9,644 nt of DNA from Oscillospiraceae bacterium. Lineage in GTDB: Bacteria > Bacillota > Clostridia > Oscillospirales > Oscillospiraceae. A model generated the notes under the pieces. That model worked only from the letters and a program-made list of their open reading frames with translations. It had not been told where the DNA came from and ran no database searches. Each line of letters begins with the position of its first letter. Position 1 is the first letter of the stretch. Both the position numbers and the translations under genes were made by a program. Positions 6,257-9,644 of the stretch are shown piece after piece. Where the stretch lies: assembly GCA_017378975.1 (NCBI GenBank), contig JAFNXT010000026.1:1-9644 (forward strand). Direction: 5' to 3'.

Positions 6257-7567
6257 ATGAACAAGCTGTTTTTTGGCGGCATCCATCCCAAGTATAACAA
6301 GGAGATGTCCACCACCAGCACCGATTTCCGGCAGATCAGTCCGGAGCAGGTGGTGATCCCCATGCAGCAGCACATCGGCGCGCCCTGTACCCCGCTGGTG
6401 AAGGTGGGGGACACGGTGGCACGGGGACAGAAGATCGGTGACGGCGAGGGCCTGTGCGTCCCCGTCCACGCTTCCGTGTCCGGTACCGTGGTGGCGATCG
6501 AGCCCCGGCCCCATACCAGCGGTCGGGACGTGATGGCTGTTGTGATCCGTAACGACGGGAAGGATACCACCCTTCCCGGTGAGAAGAACGACGCGCCGCT
6601 GGAGGCCATGGACAACGACCAGATCCTCCACGCGATCCGGGAGGCCGGCATCGTGGGCATGGGCGGCGCGGCCTTCCCCGGTAACGTCAAGGCCCTGTCC
6701 TCCATGGGCAACGTGGATACCCTGATCGCCAACGCCTGTGAGTGCGAGCCCTACATCACGGCGGACGACAGTCTCCTGCGGACAGACCCCCAGCATGTGC
6801 TGGAGGGTATGACCATCCTGAGCAAGGTCCTTGGTCCCCAGCGGACCGTGCTGGCGGTGGAGGACAACAAGCAGGAGGCGATCCGGAAGCTGGAGGGGCT
6901 TCAGAAGGACTATCCCCAGATCGAGATCAAGGTCCTGCCCACCCGTTACCCTCAGGGCGCGGAGAAGCAGTTGGTCCAGTCCGTCACGGGCCGTGAGGTC
7001 CTGCCCGGCAAGCTGCCGGCGAGCGTGGGCTGTGCGGTGTTCAACGTGTCCACCTTCGCTGCCATCTATCGGGCGGTGCGGCTGGGGCTCCCGCTGACCC
7101 AGAGGATCGTGACGATCTCCGGCGAGGCGATCGCCAAGCCCCAGAATTTCATCGTTCGGATCGGTACTCCCTTCCACGATCTGGTGGAGGCCGCCGGTGG
7201 CCTGAACGATAAGACCGAGCGTGTGATCAGCGGCGGTCCCATGATGGGCTTCGCTCAGAAGGATCTGGCGGTGCCGGTGATCAAGGCCACCAACTCGATC
7301 CTGTGTCTTTTGAAGGACCGCAACGGCGCGGCGGAGAACCCCGTGTGTCTGCGGTGCGGCAAGTGCGTGGGGGTCTGCCCCATGCGGCTCCAGCCGCTGT
7401 ATATGTACCGGGCCACCAACGCGGGCCGGGTGGAGGACCTGAAGCGTCTGAACCTGCTCGACTGCATGGAGTGCGGAAGTTGTGCTTTCACCTGCCCCGG
7501 TAAACTGCCTTTGGTGGAGGTCTTCCGCAAGGGCAAGGCGATGTTGAGGGAGGCGAGCGCAAAATGA
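6257..7567 (+). CDS. rnfC: RnfC, NADH-binding iron-sulfur subunit
   Basis: This 436-aa cytoplasmic peripheral subunit of the Rnf respiratory complex binds NADH and FMN and passes electrons through two 4Fe-4S clusters. It opens with the typical LFFGGIHP-x-YNKE segment, followed by a biotinyl-like hammerhead region (about 40-75), GMGGAAFPG near 134 and an ECEPYITADD segment for nucleotide and flavin binding. The two cluster motifs are intact: Cys364, Cys367, Cys370, Cys374 and Cys403, Cys406, Cys409, Cys413. Two adjacent ATGs exist (6254 and 6257); I chose the second because AAGGTGA at 6246-6252 is too close to the first. It ends in an ATGA overlap with rnfD. The C-terminus stops soon after the second cluster, without the long Ala/Lys-rich tail of proteobacterial RnfC, as usual in Bacillota. 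Confidence 0.95.
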   Translation: MNKLFFGGIHPKYNKEMSTTSTDFRQISPEQVVIPMQQHIGAPCTPLVKVGDTVARGQKIGDGEGLCVPVHASVSGTVVAIEPRPHTSGRDVMAVVIRNDGKDTTLPGEKNDAPLEAMDNDQILHAIREAGIVGMGGAAFPGNVKALSSMGNVDTLIANACECEPYITADDSLLRTDPQHVLEGMTILSKVLGPQRTVLAVEDNKQEAIRKLEGLQKDYPQIEIKVLPTRYPQGAEKQLVQSVTGREVLPGKLPASVGCAVFNVSTFAAIYRAVRLGLPLTQRIVTISGEAIAKPQNFIVRIGTPFHDLVEAAGGLNDKTERVISGGPMMGFAQKDLAVPVIKATNSILCLLKDRNGAAENPVCLRCGKCVGVCPMRLQPLYMYRATNAGRVEDLKRLNLLDCMECGSCAFTCPGKLPLVEVFRKGKAMLREASAK

Positions 7568-8505
7568 AACTGACGGTAGCTTCTTCTCCCCACATCCGGG
7601 GAGATTTCCGGACCAGCCGGCTCATGATGGACGTGGTGATCGCTCTGATGCCGGCGCTCATGGTGGGCGTATGGCAGTTGGGGCTTCGGGCCCTGTGGGT
7701 GACCCTGATCTGTGTGGGCACCACCGTGGCTTCGGAGTGGCTGTACAGCCTCCTGACCCGGACCCGGAACACCATCATCGACGGTTCCGCCGTGGTCACG
7801 GGCCTGCTGTTGGCTCTGACCCTGCCCCATACCGTGCCCTACTGGCTGGCGATCGTGGGTGGCGTGTTCGCCATCGTGGTGATCAAGGCCCTGTGCGGCG
7901 GTCTGGGTCAGAACATCTTCAACCCCGCGCTGGCGGCAAGAGCCTTCATGATGCTCGTTTTCCCTGTGGGTCTGACCCGGTATGTGGGCGTGGACGGCGT
8001 CAGCTCTGCTACCCCGCTGCATCACATGGTCATGCCTGCTCTGCCGGAGGAGTCTGTGCTGGATATGTTCCTTGGGCGTTGCCCCGGCTCCATCGGTGAG
8101 CTGTCGGCGCTGGCGCTCCTGCTGGGCGGCGCTTATCTCGTGATCCGGAAGGTGATCTCTCCCCGGGTCCCCGTGGCGTATCTTGGCACCGTGGCGATCG
8201 TGACGCTGGTGTTCTATAAGACCGATGCCCCGGTGCAGTGGATGCTCTATTCTCTGCTGAGCGGCGGTGTCATGCTGGGCGCCATCTTCATGGCCACCGA
8301 CTACGCCACCTCTCCCGTCACCGCCATGGGCCAGTGGATCTACGGCGTGGGCTGTGGTGTGCTGACGGTGATCTTCCGCTACTTCGGTATCTTCCCGGAG
8401 GGCGTGACCTACGCGATCCTGCTGATGAACGCCCTCGTCTGGGCGATCGACCGGTATACCGCCCCCCGGCGGTTCGGCACCGGGAAGGGAGGGAAGACCG
8501 CATGA
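7564..8505 (+). CDS. rnfD: RnfD, membrane flavoprotein subunit
   Basis: This 313-aa integral membrane subunit is related to NqrB and carries FMN bound covalently to a Thr. It has the SPHIR start motif (8-12), DGSAVVTGLLLALTLP (73-88), GGLGQNIFNPALAARAF (112-128) and the flavin site DGVSSATPL (144-152) with acceptor Thr150. About nine to ten hydrophobic segments are seen, as expected. The acceptor motif reads SSAT rather than SGAT; I believe this form occurs in other clostridial RnfD proteins, but cannot verify it here. GAGGGAGG at 7546-7553 precedes the ATG, which overlaps the rnfC stop; the rnfD stop overlaps the rnfG start. It would move electrons from RnfC across the membrane, possibly coupled to ion translocation. 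Confidence 0.95.
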   Translation: MKLTVASSPHIRGDFRTSRLMMDVVIALMPALMVGVWQLGLRALWVTLICVGTTVASEWLYSLLTRTRNTIIDGSAVVTGLLLALTLPHTVPYWLAIVGGVFAIVVIKALCGGLGQNIFNPALAARAFMMLVFPVGLTRYVGVDGVSSATPLHHMVMPALPEESVLDMFLGRCPGSIGELSALALLLGGAYLVIRKVISPRVPVAYLGTVAIVTLVFYKTDAPVQWMLYSLLSGGVMLGAIFMATDYATSPVTAMGQWIYGVGCGVLTVIFRYFGIFPEGVTYAILLMNALVWAIDRYTAPRRFGTGKGGKTA

Positions 8506-9035
8506 AAAAGCTTTTGATCCCTGTGATCGCCATCGCGGTGGCGGCTTTGGTCCTGCTGGGCGCTTCCTTCGGTCTGCGGAGCATCGCCGTGGACAATGCC
8601 CGTCAGGAGCATTTGAAGACCATGAAGACCCTGCTCCCCGGCAGTGAGAGCTTCACGGTGGAGCCCTATACCGGAGAGGATGAGAACATCCTGTCCGTCC
8701 ATAAGGGCGAAAGCGGCTTCGTGGTGGAGACCCAGACCCGGGGCTATGCCGACGATATCCGGATCTGGATCGGTGTCAGCAATGAGGGCACCGTCACCGG
8801 TATCCAGATCCGGGAAATGCACGAGACCATGGGGCTGGGTCAGACGGCGTTGACCGATGCCGATCTCCTTGCCCAGTTCCTGCGTTCTGACGGGAGCCTG
8901 ACGGTGGGTGAGGGCGTGGATGCCATCACCGGTGCCACCGTCACCTCCAAGGCCGTGGCCCGTTGTGTCACCTCTGCGGTGGCCTACGTCACCGGCGCGG
9001 ACGTGGATTCCGGCGCTACATCCTGGGGAGGTTGA
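8502..9035 (+). CDS. rnfG: RnfG, FMN-binding subunit with two flavinylation-like motifs
   Basis: This 177-aa protein has one N-terminal membrane anchor (about 5-25) and an extracytosolic FMN-binding domain. The HETMGLG motif (107-113) and the flavin attachment site DAITGATVTS with acceptor Thr146 are canonical. A second perfect D-x-x-S-G-A-T, DVDSGAT ending at Thr173, sits five residues from the C-terminus. Length is near the usual range. The start at 8502 has AGGGAGGG at 8486-8493 and overlaps the rnfD stop (ATGA). The next gene begins three bases after the stop. It is a direct substrate for the operon's ApbE and a likely electron donor or acceptor for the extracytosolic partners. Confidence 0.95.
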   Translation: MKKLLIPVIAIAVAALVLLGASFGLRSIAVDNARQEHLKTMKTLLPGSESFTVEPYTGEDENILSVHKGESGFVVETQTRGYADDIRIWIGVSNEGTVTGIQIREMHETMGLGQTALTDADLLAQFLRSDGSLTVGEGVDAITGATVTSKAVARCVTSAVAYVTGADVDSGATSWGG

Positions 9036-9038
9036 GCC

Positions 9039-9476
9039 ATGAAAGAAAAGAACTTCCTGTTTGAAACGTTGCTGGCGGCTGTGGTGGGCATCGCCCTTCT
9101 GGTGTGTGTGCTCCTGCGGACCTTCAGCCCCGCGATCGTCCTGCCTAAGCTGGACATCCCCAACATGGCGGCGCTGATCCTGGTGGCCCTGCTGGGTGAC
9201 CACTATCTGAGCAAGGGCGGTAAGCGGTGCTATGTGTGCGTGGGCCTGCTGTCCGCGGTCACCTTCGGTCTCCTGCCGGTGATGGCAGGGCTGGCGGTGT
9301 GGGCGGATGCCCTGTGGCTGGCGGTGGTCGGCGGCATCCTCGCTGTGGTGACCGTTTGGCTGTTCACCTGGGCCCAGGACCGGCTGGCTACAGGCCCTGC
9401 GGCCAAGGCCGCGCCGGTGCTGACGGCACTGGGACTGTATCTGGCAGTCCAGTGCTTCGCGGGCATTTTGCTGTGA
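9039..9476 (+). CDS. Four-helix membrane protein of unknown family, last gene of the operon
   Basis: This 145-aa hydrophobic protein has about four membrane segments (roughly 10-27, 42-53 with 65-85, 92-111 and 126-145). It stands where clostridial rnf operons carry rnfE, yet it lacks the RnfA/RnfE hallmarks: it is shorter, has fewer helices, and shows no LGLCP-type motif. It has four cysteines: Cys23 in the first helix, a CYVC pair (Cys64, Cys67) at the start of a helix, and Cys139 in the last. A Pro-rich turn, LPKLDIPN (35-42), follows helix 1. GGGGAGG at 9025-9031 gives a strong start, and it is cotranscribed with rnfG. It could be a small membrane partner that replaces RnfA/E, or an assembly or quinone-facing subunit. 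No function can be assigned from the sequence. Confidence 0.85.
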   Translation: MKEKNFLFETLLAAVVGIALLVCVLLRTFSPAIVLPKLDIPNMAALILVALLGDHYLSKGGKRCYVCVGLLSAVTFGLLPVMAGLAVWADALWLAVVGGILAVVTVWLFTWAQDRLATGPAAKAAPVLTALGLYLAVQCFAGILL

Positions 9477-9485
9477 TATTCGAAA

Positions 9486-9517
9486 ACCCGGTCCCTCGGA
9501 TGAGGGACCGGGTCTTT
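9486..9517 (+). terminator. Rho-independent terminator of the Rnf/EET-like operon
   Basis: A perfect 12-bp stem (9486-9497 with 9502-9513) with a four-base loop is followed by TCTTT. The T-run is short, but the stem is very GC-rich. The AAAA just before the stem gives a T-run on the other strand, so it may act in both directions. It lies ten bases after the stop of the 145-aa gene and closes the operon. Confidence 0.9.
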
Positions 9518-9535
9518 GCTGGATATGGGAGGCAT

Positions 9536-9549
9536 GCCCCCGCCCTACG
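9536..9549. repeat. Copy of the GCCCCCGCCCTACG repeat
   Basis: This 14-mer is identical to 37-50. The left palindromic arm is missing here, and the sequence before it reads GGCAT. GCGTTGA follows both copies at slightly different distances. The stretch 9550-9593 shows nothing further. Confidence 0.55.
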
Positions 9550-9593
9550 TGGCCTTGCGTTGAGGGCGTTGAGCGGCGGAGGAGCGGTCGGGC

Positions 9594-9622
9594 TTTACAA
9601 AATCTGTTTTGTCCCCTATAAT
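9594..9622 (+). promoter_or_regulatory. Sigma-A promoter for a gene beyond the window
   Basis: TTTACA at 9594-9599 and TATAAT at 9617-9622 are 17 bases apart, the same boxes and spacing as the promoter at 3137-3165. Transcription would start near 9629. GAGAGG at 9639-9644 may be the start of a ribosome binding site. The gene lies outside the window. Confidence 0.75.
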
Positions 9623-9644
9623 GGAGATATCTATTGACGAGAGG

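Noticed and set aside
9039..9476. The 145-aa membrane protein as RnfE or RnfA
   Set aside because: Those have about six helices and near 190-200 residues with conserved cysteine motifs; this protein is shorter, with about four helices and different motifs.
37..9549. The 14-base direct repeats at 37-50 and 9536-9549 as attachment sites flanking a 9.5 kb integrated element
   Set aside because: A third partial copy occurs inside the segment, the sequence is a low-complexity GC palindrome half, no integrase is present, and the bounded region mixes two unrelated operons.

Overview
The window is GC-rich, densely packed DNA from a member of the Bacillota, most likely a gut clostridium of the Oscillospiraceae type. 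This rests on strong AGGAGG-type ribosome binding sites, sigma-A promoters of the form TTTACA-N17-TATAAT, the clostridial style of the ApbE and Rnf proteins, and short GC-rich palindromic intergenic repeats. No genus can be assigned from sequence alone. Two operons diverge from an intergenic region at about 3049-3197.

Left arm (82-3048, minus strand). Three tightly coupled genes are read in this order: a 263-aa protein of unknown function with a possible degenerate AAA+ fold, a 525-aa VirD4/TraG-like coupling-protein ATPase with no membrane anchor and an altered P-loop, and a 195-aa ClpP-type serine protease with its full Ser-His-Asp triad. The coupling protein suggests a remnant or part of a conjugative element, but no relaxase, mating-pair gene or integrase is visible here.

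Right arm (3198-9476, plus strand). Eight genes run from one good promoter at 3137-3165 to one strong terminator at 9486-9517, with stop/start overlaps or very short gaps at nearly every junction. In order they are: a NusG-domain-II membrane protein, a Gx-transporter-family membrane protein (together resembling the EetA/EetB pair of extracellular electron transfer loci), a lipoprotein with two tandem FMN-binding-like domains, the flavin transferase ApbE (itself a lipoprotein), RnfC, RnfD, RnfG and a 145-aa membrane protein of no recognised family.

Proposed working of the right arm: RnfC would oxidise NADH on the cytoplasmic side. Electrons would pass to covalently bound FMN on RnfD and RnfG at or across the membrane, and ApbE would attach these flavins. 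The lipoprotein and the NusG-II/Gx pair could then carry electrons outward. The genes for RnfA, RnfB and RnfE are not in this operon, which closes with a terminator after the 145-aa gene. This looks like an Rnf/EET hybrid rather than a standard ferredoxin:NAD+ Rnf complex. Beyond the terminator, 9518-9644 holds one GC-rich repeat and a second strong promoter for a gene outside the window.
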